DNA of 64,000 bases from contig CABOHA010000005.1 of the NCBI GenBank assembly GCA_902399975.1, forward strand, positions 62,001-126,000. Direction: 5' to 3'. The position numbers and the translations under genes were made by a program. Shown here piece after piece: positions 15,636-24,091 of the stretch (the stretch's first letter is position 1; every line of letters starts with the position of its first letter). Origin of the DNA: Coriobacteriaceae bacterium. GTDB taxonomy: Bacteria; Actinomycetota; Coriobacteriia; Coriobacteriales; Coriobacteriaceae. Under the pieces are notes generated by a model, which did not search any database, was not told the DNA's origin, and saw nothing but the letters and a program-made list of their open reading frames with translations.

Positions 15636-16742
15636 ATGCTGCGCATCGCGACCATCGGTACATCCATGATCACCGACGACTTTATCCAAGTCGTCAACGC
15701 CAACGACCAAGCCGCGTTTGTGGGCACGCTTTCACGCGACGCCAATCGCGGTACTGCCTTTACCGCCGAGCGCGGTGGCGAGCGAAACTTTACGTCGCTC
15801 GATGAGCTTGCGGCAGCCGCCGACGTCGACGCCGTCTACATCGGCAGCCCCAATGCGCTTCACTACGAGCAGGCCCTTGCCTGCATCGCCGGTGGCAAGC
15901 ACGTCATCGTCGAGAAACCCTTCTGCGCCACCGAAGCGCAGGCGCTGGAAGTCTTCCGCGCTGCCGAGACAGCAGGTGTCGTGGCCCTCGAGGCCATGCG
16001 TCCCCTCCACGATCCCGCCTTCCACGCCATCGAGGACGCCCTGGGCGAGATCGCCCCCATCCGCCGCGCCTCATTGCGCTTTGGCAAGTATTCCTCGCGC
16101 TACAACGAGATTCTCGCGGGACGCGCCACCAATATCTTCGACTGCAATATGGCATCGGGTTCCCTCATGGACATTGGCGTCTACGCCGTCGAGCCCATGG
16201 TCGAGATTTTCGGCATGCCCTCCGGCCTTACGAGCATGACTACTCTACTCGACCCCACCACGCGACAGCTCACGCACGGCCCCATCGACGGCTGCGGTTC
16301 CATCCTCGCCAGCTATGGCGGAGGCAGCATCTCCGTCGAGCTCGCGCACTCCAAAATTACGAATGACCTGCTGCCCTCGCAGATCGAAGGCGAGCGTGGC
16401 ACTATCCAGATCGACCATCTGTCCACGCCCCGCAACGTCCGCATCGACTATCGCGGCGATGTCGTACGCGGCTCGGCGACCGAGGCACCGCGCGAACAGG
16501 GCGACAACGGCCGCGTGCTCGACCTGCCCAAATCGAGCAACACTATGGAATACGAACTCACAGACTTTATCACCGCCATCGGCGGCATCGATAACGTTAA
16601 GGAAGAGATTTGGGAGACCCCGGCGGGACGTCACGAACTTGGTCACTACCGCGATGTCACGCTCGTCTCGCTGCGCATCATGGATGCCGTGCGCCAGCAG
16701 GCCGGCATAACCTTCCCGGCCGACGCAGGCAAGCAGGCATAG
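15636..16742 (+). CDS. Gfo/Idh/MocA family oxidoreductase
   Basis: This 368-residue dehydrogenase has an N-terminal nucleotide-binding fold (MLRIATIGTSMITDDF), in which the usual GxGxxG is replaced by GTSMIT. The catalytic lysine lies in VEKPFCA, and the C-terminal domain has GSLMDIGVYAVEPM. This altered motif is common in a subgroup of Coriobacteriia and Firmicutes homologues whose substrate is unknown. ATG 15636 has AAGGGAG upstream. The acylphosphatase gene starts 2 bases after its stop, so they form an operon. Confidence 0.87.
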   Translation: MLRIATIGTSMITDDFIQVVNANDQAAFVGTLSRDANRGTAFTAERGGERNFTSLDELAAAADVDAVYIGSPNALHYEQALACIAGGKHVIVEKPFCATEAQALEVFRAAETAGVVALEAMRPLHDPAFHAIEDALGEIAPIRRASLRFGKYSSRYNEILAGRATNIFDCNMASGSLMDIGVYAVEPMVEIFGMPSGLTSMTTLLDPTTRQLTHGPIDGCGSILASYGGGSISVELAHSKITNDLLPSQIEGERGTIQIDHLSTPRNVRIDYRGDVVRGSATEAPREQGDNGRVLDLPKSSNTMEYELTDFITAIGGIDNVKEEIWETPAGRHELGHYRDVTLVSLRIMDAVRQQAGITFPADAGKQA

Positions 16743-16744
16743 CG

Positions 16745-17155
16745 ATGGGCCTCTTCGATACGTTCTTCTCCAGCGTCACCGGCGGCAGTCGAGAACCTCA
16801 AAAACCATCAAACGTCGAGCTCGAGCTGCGCCGCAGGCTTACTGTGCTCGCAAGCGACGAGGCCACTCAAGACACTCCCCTGCGCTATTTCCTGCGCTGG
16901 GCGGGGCAAGTCCAGGGCGTTGGCTTTCGCTTTACCAACACCAACCTCGCGCAGGCACGCGCGCTCACCGGCTGGGTGCGTAACATGGAAGACGGCTCAG
17001 TCGAGATGGAGATACAGGGAGCTCCGGCAAATATCCTATCTCATCTCGAAGCGCTTCATGCCTCCTACGAGCGCATGGGAACGCGTTTTCGCCTCGCAGA
17101 CGCCCAGGCTCGAGCCCCACTTGCCAATGAAGACGGTTTCACGCCTCGTTATTAG
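16745..17155 (+). CDS. Acylphosphatase-like protein with N-terminal extension
   Basis: The 136-residue protein has an acylphosphatase fold at about residues 48-136. The active-site loop is GQVQGVGFRF, with the catalytic Arg, and the Asn is in GWVRNMEDGSVEMEI. Acylphosphatases split acyl phosphates such as acetyl phosphate and are usually about 90 residues. The first 45 residues are extra, with a hydrophobic-then-charged pattern and no recognised domain. It is coupled to the upstream oxidoreductase. ATG 16745 lies directly at that stop. Confidence 0.85.
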   Translation: MGLFDTFFSSVTGGSREPQKPSNVELELRRRLTVLASDEATQDTPLRYFLRWAGQVQGVGFRFTNTNLAQARALTGWVRNMEDGSVEMEIQGAPANILSHLEALHASYERMGTRFRLADAQARAPLANEDGFTPRY

Positions 17156-17216
17156 TATTGTGTGCTAAATACGGTATCATTTACCTACGACCGTTAATAG
17201 AAAAGAGGCGAGGCGC

Positions 17217-17597
17217 ATGGCGGTGCAAAGAAGGAATACCAGGCAGCGAAAGCTGGTTCTTGACGCCGTGCGCCAAAGCTATAACCATCCCACCGCCGAC
17301 GAAATCTACAACGTCGTGCGCGCGCAGGATGACAAAATCAGCCGCGGTACAGTCTACCGCAATCTCAATCTCTTGGCCGACGCCGGCGAAATCCTCTCCA
17401 TCAAGACGCCGGGCGGCAGCCGCTTCGATCGCACCATCGAGCCGCATGCGCATATCATCTGCACCTCGTGCAGCCGCGTCATCGACGTACCGCTCCCCTT
17501 CGATGCCCAGCTCGACGCCAAGGCGTCCGAGCAAATCGGCTGGCACGTCACGTCGCACTACACCATCTTCGAGGGTCTCTGCCCCGACTGCCGGTAG
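17217..17597 (+). CDS. Fur family transcriptional regulator (PerR-like)
   Basis: This 126-residue regulator has a winged helix with HPTADEIYNVV and ISRGTVYRNLNLLADAGEI, followed by SRFDRTIEPHAHIICTSC. Structural zinc would be held by CTSC and CPDC (the last residues). The HAHIIC metal region and the RFD motif fit Fur/PerR; PerR-like peroxide sensing is more likely for an anaerobe's short member, but zinc or iron sensing cannot be excluded. A promoter TTAGTA-17-TATCAT lies at about 17153-17181, across the preceding stop. Confidence 0.88.
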   Translation: MAVQRRNTRQRKLVLDAVRQSYNHPTADEIYNVVRAQDDKISRGTVYRNLNLLADAGEILSIKTPGGSRFDRTIEPHAHIICTSCSRVIDVPLPFDAQLDAKASEQIGWHVTSHYTIFEGLCPDCR

Positions 17598-17612
17598 ATG
17601 TTTGGGACATGC

Positions 17613-18410
17613 CTACTCAGCAAGTAGACGACGCAGCTCCTCTTCGACCGTGCGCACGTAGCGGACACGGTCATTGACACCGCCCATGCTGGGATTGCAG
17701 CTCTCCATCAGATAGGGATGGCCCACCACGTTGAGCATGTCGCGATCGTTTTCGTTATCGCCAAACGCCATCATTTCGTTAGGTGAGATCCCCAGCGCAC
17801 AACCATAATCGGCAAGCGCGGACCCCTTGCCCGAATCAAAGCCGATAAAGTCGGTCCATTCGGTTCCCGACGTCATCACATCGACCCGGTCGCTAAAGCG
17901 ACGCACAAAATACTCCAGCGCCGCCGGCTGCTCCGCCTCGGACGTCTGGAAGGCAATCTTAATGACATCCTCGTCAATGTCCTCTGGACGGTCGACCACC
18001 GCCACATCGCAGTGGACCTCATAACGCAGGTGGTCAACAAACGCGTCGTTGCCGCTCATGGTGTAGAGGTGCCCCTCACACGAAAGGGTCACGTCGGCAT
18101 GTGGGTACGCAACCACGGCATTCGCGATATCCATGGCCAGGCCACGCTCCATAGAACGCTTGACCACGGCACGCCCCTCGCTCATGACCAGGGCTCCGTT
18201 TTCGCATACATAGGCGAGTTCATCGGCCACCGGGGCAAACAGGTAGCGCAGGCTCGCATATTGACGGCCACTCGCCGGCATAAACACGATACCGCGACGA
18301 TGCAGCTCATCGATAAGCTCAAAGGCCTCGGAACGCGGCTCGCGCTCCCCCGGGTGCAGCAGCGTGCCGTCCAAATCGCATGCAATCAGCTTGATTCCCT
18401 CAAGACCCAT
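17613..18410 (-). CDS. HAD-superfamily Cof-type phosphatase
   Basis: This is a 265-residue HAD hydrolase of the Cof/YbiV type (IIB cap). Motif I is ACDLDGTLLHPG (about residues 10-21), motif II is PASGRQ, and motif IV is GDNENDRDML near residue 220. These proteins dephosphorylate sugar phosphates, FMN or PLP, so the substrate is not predictable. It is convergent with the Fur gene with only 15 bases between. It starts at ATG 18410, with GGGGGAAGC upstream. Confidence 0.9.
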   Translation of the reverse strand: MGLEGIKLIACDLDGTLLHPGEREPRSEAFELIDELHRRGIVFMPASGRQYASLRYLFAPVADELAYVCENGALVMSEGRAVVKRSMERGLAMDIANAVVAYPHADVTLSCEGHLYTMSGNDAFVDHLRYEVHCDVAVVDRPEDIDEDVIKIAFQTSEAEQPAALEYFVRRFSDRVDVMTSGTEWTDFIGFDSGKGSALADYGCALGISPNEMMAFGDNENDRDMLNVVGHPYLMESCNPSMGGVNDRVRYVRTVEEELRRLLAE

Positions 18411-18493
18411 ATGCTTCCCCCAAAGCCTCCTATCAACAGCAAGACGGACCTTGATCGGTCACCCCTCAAAGCCCGTCTTGCGCATACGCGCGC

Positions 18494-19072
18494 TTAGTCG
18501 CGCGTCTTTTTAACGATGGTAAAGTCCGGAGCCATGCTCACGACGACCTCCGCCGCACTCGATGCAAAGCGCCGGTCCACATCGAGTTCACGGGTAACCA
18601 CCGAGAGCTGAACACCCTCGACACCCCGAAGCATGCGGCCCAAAACAGGCTGCACCGGCGTATACATGCGCACGGTATGCTCGTCCGAGTCGCCCCGGAA
18701 GAGCGGCGCATGCATGTTGCCGATCTCCCAGCACGCATGCGCGAGTGCAATCGGATCCATGCGGTCGACTTCGACCAAATAGACCTCGGCGCTGCGCAGG
18801 CGCACGACAACCGCCACGGGCACCATGCCCGAACGGTCAATGGCGAGCACGTCGCCATCGGCAAGACGACCGCCGTCGGCAGTATCCAGCCGAACATCGA
18901 TCGTGCGTCCCAGCTCCGTCACGCCCACAAACGTGCGCGCATCAGCCTGGTCCCAATCGAGCAGGAGCTCGTCAACTTCAAAGACACCGCCCAGCTCCCG
19001 GCGAAGTAGGAGTTCATAGGACGGATCGTTGAGATTTCCCAAGCATGTCGTCGAAACCAAGCGTTCAGGCAT
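18494..19072 (-). CDS. UreE-like nickel metallochaperone
   Basis: The 192-residue protein resembles UreE. An N-terminal peptide-binding-like domain contains TIDVRLDTADGGRLADGDVLA (part). The C-terminal domain has AHACWEIGNMHAPLF, matching the GNRHxP nickel-binding segment of UreE, with the key His kept. There is no His-rich tail. No urease structural genes or other ure genes are in the window. It starts three bases after the FKBP/SlyD-like gene and forms an operon with it. It may deliver nickel to another enzyme such as a hydrogenase, which is inference. UreE is my best family match but is remote. Confidence 0.65.
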   Translation of the reverse strand: MPERLVSTTCLGNLNDPSYELLLRRELGGVFEVDELLLDWDQADARTFVGVTELGRTIDVRLDTADGGRLADGDVLAIDRSGMVPVAVVVRLRSAEVYLVEVDRMDPIALAHACWEIGNMHAPLFRGDSDEHTVRMYTPVQPVLGRMLRGVEGVQLSVVTRELDVDRRFASSAAEVVVSMAPDFTIVKKTRD

Positions 19073-19075
19073 ACT

Positions 19076-19504
19076 CTAGCCCTCGACCTCAACGAGCTCG
19101 ATATCAAAGTTGAGGTCCTTGCCGGCCAGCTCGTGGTTGGCGTCGAGCGTCACGGCCTCGGGCGTTACGTCGATGACCACGGCGGGGACGGGCATACCGC
19201 TCGGCGTGGACAGGAAGAGCTTCATGCCCTTCTCGATCTGCTCGATATTGGGAACCTGTTCGGTCGGGAAGGTCAGGACCATCTCGGGGTTGTGCTCGCC
19301 GTAGGCATCGGCAGCAGGAATGTGCACGGTCTTCTTCTCGCCCACCTGCATGTCGACAACAGCGGCATCGAAGCCCTTGATCATCTGACCGGCGCCGCAG
19401 GTGAACTCCAGCGGCTCGCCGCGATCGTAGGAGCTATCGAACTGCGTGCCGTCGTCGAGCGTGCCGCGATAATGAGTCTTGACCTTCTTGCCCTGGTTGG
19501 ACAT
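19076..19504 (-). CDS. FKBP-type peptidyl-prolyl isomerase (SlyD-like)
   Basis: This 142-residue isomerase has the FKBP core (VKTHYRGTLDDGTQFDSSYDRGEPLEF, in part, and MIKGFDAAVVDMQVGEKK). The inserted-in-flap segment starts at PAADAYGEHNPEMVLTF, which is characteristic of SlyD. The metal-binding His/Cys-rich tail of E. coli SlyD is absent. SlyD proteins help fold proteins and hand nickel to hydrogenase. The coupled UreE-like gene downstream makes a nickel role plausible. ATG 19504 follows GGAGG; an upstream in-frame start is not supported. Confidence 0.88.
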   Translation of the reverse strand: MSNQGKKVKTHYRGTLDDGTQFDSSYDRGEPLEFTCGAGQMIKGFDAAVVDMQVGEKKTVHIPAADAYGEHNPEMVLTFPTEQVPNIEQIEKGMKLFLSTPSGMPVPAVVIDVTPEAVTLDANHELAGKDLNFDIELVEVEG

Positions 19505-19624
19505 GGAAACCTCCGTGATAAGGGCGGCGCACAACGCGGGCCGCCATGAACATATGGCGCTAACTATACCCTAGTCATACAATTCAAAGACAGTTTGCAA
19601 AGAAACGCTGCAACCGGAGGAACC

Positions 19625-20638
19625 ATGGCATATCCCGTATTTGACCTACACTGCGACACCGCCGACCGCATCGGCTGGGCCACGCTCGATCTCGACCTGC
19701 GCTTTACCGTCGGCACCGACGGTTATTTCCCCGGCGACGAAACGCATCCGCAAGATTTCGACCTCATCGAGGGTAATGCCTGCGCCATCTCGCTCGCAAA
19801 GATCGGCAATACGCCGTGGGCACAGTGCTTCGCCACGTTTGTCCCCGACGAGATTCCCACCGCCCACGCCGCGCGCTTCCAGGCGCAGATCATGGCGCAC
19901 ATGAGCGGCCAGGCAATGCTCAACCACGACCGCATGGTCAACGTACGCAGCGCCGCCGACATTCGCCCTGCGCTCAAGGGCGGCAAGGTCGCCTGCATCC
20001 ACACCATCGAAAACGCCACGTTCTTTGCCGAGGACCCCGCGCTGATCGAGGTGCTCAAGAGCTTGGGCGTGCTCATGTCATCACTCAGCTGGAATGCGCA
20101 GGGACCGCTCGCGAGCGGACACGATACCCACGCCGGCCTCACCGCCGCCGGCATCGAGGCGCTTACGCAGATGGAGCACGCCGGCATGGTGCTTGACGTC
20201 TCCCATCTTAACGACGAGTGCTTTGACGAGGTTGTCGCCCGCGCCACGCGCCCCTTCGTCGCCAGCCACTCCAACTCCCGTGCGGTTTGCGGCGTCAAGC
20301 GCAACCTTACCGACGACCAGTTCCGCACCATTCGCGACATGGGCGGCATCGTCGGCCTCAACTACTGCAGCGAGTTCCTTTCCAACGACGCAACCGACAA
20401 GACCGCCGCAGACGTCACCTTCGACCAGCTGGCGGCGCATATCGAGCACTGGCTCGACCTGGGCGGCGAAGATGTCATCGCGCTCGGCGGCGACTGGGAC
20501 GGCGCCACGGTGCCCGCTTTCCTCTCCGATGCCAGCATGATGCCCGAGTTCCAGAACATGCTCTCCAAGCACTTTGGCAAGACCGTGATGCAAAAGCTCT
20601 GCAGCGACAACGCGCTTGCCTTCTTCGAGCGTTATTAG
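19625..20638 (+). CDS. Membrane dipeptidase family (peptidase M19)
   Basis: This 337-residue zinc dipeptidase of family M19 has metal ligands His/Asp in FDLHCDTAD, Glu in HTIENATFF, and His in DVSHLNDE and ASHSNSRAVCGVKRN. The active-site region ALGGDWDGA comes near the end. It has no signal peptide, so it acts in the cytoplasm like other bacterial members, on L-D or L-L dipeptides. GGAGG precedes ATG 19625. It is divergent from the SlyD-like gene. Confidence 0.92.
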   Translation: MAYPVFDLHCDTADRIGWATLDLDLRFTVGTDGYFPGDETHPQDFDLIEGNACAISLAKIGNTPWAQCFATFVPDEIPTAHAARFQAQIMAHMSGQAMLNHDRMVNVRSAADIRPALKGGKVACIHTIENATFFAEDPALIEVLKSLGVLMSSLSWNAQGPLASGHDTHAGLTAAGIEALTQMEHAGMVLDVSHLNDECFDEVVARATRPFVASHSNSRAVCGVKRNLTDDQFRTIRDMGGIVGLNYCSEFLSNDATDKTAADVTFDQLAAHIEHWLDLGGEDVIALGGDWDGATVPAFLSDASMMPEFQNMLSKHFGKTVMQKLCSDNALAFFERY

Positions 20639-20712
20639 TTTCACATCCCTTGAGCGGGCCGGCATGCCGAACGGTCGACATGCCGGCCCGTCCCCAACCC
20701 AAAGGACCGCTT

Positions 20713-21489
20713 TTGACGCAGCAATTTACGATTTCCGTATCTCGACCGGATGGGACGGCCTTGCCCGTCATCGTTACCAAAAAACGCGTCAAGAACTTCA
20801 ACCTACGCGTCACATCGAGCGGTGAGGTCCACGCCAGCGCACCGCTCGGCGCCGGTCGCGAGCGCATCGAAGCGTTTGTGAAGCGCAACAGCGCCTGGAT
20901 TATCGGCCGACTTGCCCAGCGCGAGCAACGTCAGGCAACGGCGCGAGAGCCGCTCAGCCCATCGTCCATCATTGCACTTTGGGGCAAGCCCATCACGGTA
21001 CAGGACGCACTCGATCACAACTTTGCATCGCCCGCACCGCGACCCAAGCAGGCCACCTTCGCAAGTTTTATGGGTACCGACGAATCGGACGAAAGCCCAC
21101 AGGCCAAGCGGCGCGCAATCCTCGACGGCCTAACGTCCGACGAGCTCCAAGCCCACATCGACCAGCTCTACGCGTCCGAGGTCACCGCAGCGCTACGCGA
21201 CATCGTGCACGCGTACGAAATCGCAATGGGCGTCACCGTGGCCCGCGTCTCCGTGCGCAGCATGAAAACGCGTTGGGGCTCCTGCACACCCAAAACCGGC
21301 GCCATTCGTATCGCGCGCGAGCTCGCCGCCTACCCTGTCGAATGCCTCGACATGGTTGTCGCCCACGAGCTCGTCCACTTGCTCGAGCCAAGCCACAATC
21401 AGCGGTTTCACGCCCTGCTCGACACGTACTGCCCCAACAATAGGGCTCTGTCGCAGCGGCTCAAAAAACCGCCTGCCAACGAGCTGTAG
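20713..21489 (+). CDS. YgjP-like zinc metallopeptidase (M48-like, DUF45)
   Basis: The 258-residue protein has the YgjP layout: a beta-rich N-terminal domain (KKRVKNFNLRVTSSGEVHASAP, in part) and then a C-terminal peptidase domain. It contains SVRSMKTRWGSC, and the zinc motif VVAHELVHLLEPSHNQRFHALL (part) gives HExxH plus a downstream His. It is a cytoplasmic protein of unknown substrate. The likely start is TTG 20713, six bases after AAAGGA. It is convergent with folB, with 6 bases between the stops. Confidence 0.88.
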   Translation: MTQQFTISVSRPDGTALPVIVTKKRVKNFNLRVTSSGEVHASAPLGAGRERIEAFVKRNSAWIIGRLAQREQRQATAREPLSPSSIIALWGKPITVQDALDHNFASPAPRPKQATFASFMGTDESDESPQAKRRAILDGLTSDELQAHIDQLYASEVTAALRDIVHAYEIAMGVTVARVSVRSMKTRWGSCTPKTGAIRIARELAAYPVECLDMVVAHELVHLLEPSHNQRFHALLDTYCPNNRALSQRLKKPPANEL

Positions 21490-21495
21490 GGCCGG

Positions 21496-21981
21496 TTAGC
21501 GCACGCGCTCGATCTCGACACCGCAGCTTGCCAGGGGAAGTCCGACGGGCGCCCAAGGCTTATCGAACTTAACACGCACGCCAAGCAGCAAGGGGTAACG
21601 ACGTAGCAGCATCTGGGCCACACCCTCGGCTGCAGCCTCGATGAGCTTAAACGTATGCTCGCGCAGATAGCCATCGACATCGTGGCACACCGAGCCGTAG
21701 TCAATCGAGGCGTCCAGGTTATCGTGCTCCCCCGCTGCACGCAGGTCGGCATAGAGCACCAGGGACACGATGAACTTCTGGCCCAGCGCGTTCTCCTCGG
21801 GATACACGCCATGGTTGGCAAAAACCTCAAGGCCGTCAATGACAATACGATCGGCATGGCGCAAATCGTCATAGCTCACGTGAGGCACCGCCGTTGCGGT
21901 GGATATTTCACCCCTTCCACGGCGGGCGAGCTCGGCGCCTTCGGTCTTGGTTGCATTCTCGGGCAGTTTCTTGTTACTCAA
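21496..21981 (-). CDS. folB: Dihydroneopterin aldolase
   Basis: The 161-residue enzyme converts dihydroneopterin to 6-hydroxymethyl-dihydropterin in folate synthesis. FolB motifs are IVIDGLEVFANHGVYPEEN (about residues 46-64), with the conserved GxxANHGxxxxE pattern, then DYGSVCHDV and LIEAAAEGVAQMLL. The first 40 residues are an extra hydrophilic extension; family length is about 120. It starts at TTG 21981 with AAGGAG nine bases upstream. It is last in the folE-HD-folB cluster. Confidence 0.92.
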   Translation of the reverse strand: MSNKKLPENATKTEGAELARRGRGEISTATAVPHVSYDDLRHADRIVIDGLEVFANHGVYPEENALGQKFIVSLVLYADLRAAGEHDNLDASIDYGSVCHDVDGYLREHTFKLIEAAAEGVAQMLLRRYPLLLGVRVKFDKPWAPVGLPLASCGVEIERVR

Positions 21982-22024
21982 CGCGATCGTCTCCTTCGTT
22001 TAGAACCCCGACCGCGCAAACTAA

Positions 22025-22606
22025 CTACACGCGAATCGACAGGTTCTTTTTATCATCGCTCCAGTTGCAAGCGTTGCGCGCGGGGCATGCAAAGCAGGCA
22101 CGCGACGCTTTGTCGGCTGCATAGAGCAGACGCTCAGGCGGTTGGCTGTTCACGCGCAGCTTTCGATGGCCCAGAATGGCCGTCTTAATGGCTGCGGCAT
22201 CGGCCGGCTCAAACGCCACGTCATCGGGCATGCCGCCGAGAATCGCATCAGCGACGCGTTCGCTTGCAACATCATGGGATATACCCGATTCATACTGTTC
22301 ATCTTTGCCGATATCGTGAAGAAGTGCCGTGGCGTAGATGACCTCGCGGTCAAATTCGAGCTGTTCCTCGAGATTCTTGATCCACATAATGCGAGCGACA
22401 TCGAGCAGATGGTCAATACCGTGGCGGCAGAAGATGCGCCCCGATTCCAACTGTACGATGTTGCCCAGGTGCCGCCGGAACAGCCCGTTGGCACAAATGT
22501 AATCAATGCGGGGCATGGCACCAAAGGGGGCCAGGCCCGAAGCCATAAAGCCGCGACGCGACGTCCCCTCATCGGTCTTCGATGTAAAGTCGTTGACGAC
22601 TCTCAT
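22025..22606 (-). CDS. HD-domain phosphohydrolase in a folate cluster
   Basis: The 193-residue protein contains an HD domain. The first His is in FCRHGIDHLLDVARIMW, the HD pair in ATALLHDIGKDEQYE, and GISHDVASERVA and the Cys-rich CFACPARNACNW follow towards the C terminus. HD enzymes hydrolyse phosphate mono- or diesters or triphosphates. It lies between folE (gap 2 bases) and folB, so it may supply the dephosphorylation of dihydroneopterin triphosphate for which no Nudix gene is here. That function is inference from position only. Confidence 0.8.
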   Translation of the reverse strand: MRVVNDFTSKTDEGTSRRGFMASGLAPFGAMPRIDYICANGLFRRHLGNIVQLESGRIFCRHGIDHLLDVARIMWIKNLEEQLEFDREVIYATALLHDIGKDEQYESGISHDVASERVADAILGGMPDDVAFEPADAAAIKTAILGHRKLRVNSQPPERLLYAADKASRACFACPARNACNWSDDKKNLSIRV

Positions 22607-22608
22607 GG

Positions 22609-23166
22609 TTAGCGGCCCAGCATCCTAAAGAAACGCTCCTCGAGCGCGGGATCGGTCTCAAAGACGCCGCGGCGAGCAAGCGTCACGGTCTTGGTGCCGG
22701 GCTTTTGCACGCCACGCATCGTCATGCACATATGCTCGGCCTCCATCAACACAATCGCTCCCTGGGGAGCGAGATAATCCATGAGGGCATCGGCAACCTG
22801 TGCGCACAGTTGCTCCTGCAGCTGAAGACGGCGGGCATAAACCTCAACCGTGCGGGCGAGCTTGGAAAGCCCAGCCACCCGACCGTTAGGGATATAACCA
22901 ATGGCGGCCTTGCCATAAAACGGCAGCAGATGATGTTCGCACAGCGAGTAGAACGTGATGTCGCGCTCGATAACCAAATCGTTCGAAGCGACGGCAAAGG
23001 TTTTGGACAGGTGCTCCTCGGCACTCTGGTCCATACCGCCGGCAATCTCGCCATACATACGGGCAACGCGCGCCGGGGTCTCCAGCAGGCCCTCACGAGC
23101 TGGATCCTCGCCTATGCCCTCAAGCAACAGCTCAATGGCGGCCTCGACTTTTTCCTGATCGACCAT
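22609..23166 (-). CDS. folE: GTP cyclohydrolase I
   Basis: This 185-residue enzyme converts GTP to dihydroneopterin triphosphate, the first step of folate synthesis. Zinc ligands Cys/His lie in [11 protein letters not shown] and in [18 protein letters not shown] and the family end FFRMLGR are present, along with the [13 protein letters not shown]-terminal motif. Length is normal. GAGG precedes ATG 23166. It heads the folE-HD-folB operon. Confidence 0.96.
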   Translation of the reverse strand: MVDQEKVEAAIELLLEGIGEDPAREGLLETPARVARMYGEIAGGMDQSAEEHLSKTFAVASNDLVIERDITFYSLCEHHLLPFYGKAAIGYIPNGRVAGLSKLARTVEVYARRLQLQEQLCAQVADALMDYLAPQGAIVLMEAEHMCMTMRGVQKPGTKTVTLARRGVFETDPALEERFFRMLGR

Positions 23167-23232
23167 CTGGGCCTCACTTTTCCGATTTCACGTTCGCGCT
23201 ATGGTACCACGCCCTTCGGCATCGACCACAAG

Positions 23233-23814
23233 CTACATAGTATGGGTCGAATAGACCGGATCATCACGCCAAAGTTCAACCGCATCACAAAGCGCAACGC
23301 CCTCACGCTCAGCACGGGCGCGCGTAGCGTTCATATCGATCACGCGCTGGTTACTCGAGCCCCTAAAACGCAATGAGATATCATACAGATCCTGAACAAA
23401 CGGGCCATCCACCAACATGTCGAGACAGGCAAGGATACGGTCCGTGACCTCGGTATGGTGGCGGCCTCCCGGCATAAGCTCCTCGAGCACATCGCCGGTG
23501 AAGCACCAAATAGTCTTCCCCGACCCCGCTGGATAGGCCGCGCGAACACGCTCGACAAAATCAACGAGTCCCGCTTGATTCTCGGGCTCCATAGGCTCGC
23601 CGCCCAGAATCGTCAGGCCGTCAATAAAGGGATGATCGAGGCTCTCGATAATCTTGTCCTCGACGGCACGATCAAACGGCTCGCCCGCGGCAAAGTCCCA
23701 CGCGACGGAGTTAAAGCAATTCTTGCAGCCACGACGGCACCCGCTCACAAACAGAGAAGTGCGGACGCCTTCTCCATCAGCAATGTCGAAATACTTAATG
23801 TTCGCGTAGTTCAT
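23233..23814 (-). CDS. nrdG: Anaerobic ribonucleotide reductase activating protein
   Basis: This 193-residue radical-SAM activase installs the glycyl radical on NrdD. The SAM cluster motif is CRRGCKNCFN (CxxxCxxC, about residues 26-35), preceded by DGEGVRTSLFVSGC. GGEPMEPEN and WCFTGDVLEEL are typical of NrdG. ATG 23814 follows GGGAGAG. A long nested hairpin (23830-23913) ends just before the ribosome site, so nrdG translation may depend on that structure. It is downstream of nrdD with a 426-base gap. Confidence 0.93.
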   Translation of the reverse strand: MNYANIKYFDIADGEGVRTSLFVSGCRRGCKNCFNSVAWDFAAGEPFDRAVEDKIIESLDHPFIDGLTILGGEPMEPENQAGLVDFVERVRAAYPAGSGKTIWCFTGDVLEELMPGGRHHTEVTDRILACLDMLVDGPFVQDLYDISLRFRGSSNQRVIDMNATRARAEREGVALCDAVELWRDDPVYSTHTM

Positions 23815-23829
23815 AGGTAACTCTCCCGG

Positions 23830-23913
23830 GAGGCCGGGGCATATCATCCCGTCCTCAAACATTCTCGGCCTGCGGCCTGCGAAACTGCGGGCGGGACGAT
23901 ATGTCCCGGCCTC
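23830..23913 (-). repeat. Nested palindrome, type 1 (nrdG leader)
   Basis: The outer arms are 22 bases each, 20 of which match, beginning GAGGCCGGG and ending CCGGCCTC. Read on the minus strand, the inner part starts CCGCAG and ends GAATGTTTGAGGAC. These fit the internal sequences of the palindromes at 33555 and 33862. Confidence 0.8.
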
Positions 23914-24091
23914 ATGCAAAGGGTAACTCAATGAACGAAGCGAACATCGAGTATAGGGTTCGAGGTCCAATAAAAACTGGGTTGCGGCTCAACCGCCATC
24001 GCAAGTAAATCGCAGCTGCAGCTCGAATTATTTCCGCTAAGAACTTCGAGTAGTGAGCAGACCGCATGCTGCATCTCAGCTACATCAACTT

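Noticed and set aside
18494-19072. Reading the UreE-like gene as part of a urease operon
   Set aside because: No urease subunits or other accessory genes are in the window.
21885-21915. TTGCGGTGGATATTTCACC resembling the end of the 63-bp repeat
   Set aside because: It lies within the folB coding extension, has no second paired arm at the right distance and lacks the flank; probably chance.
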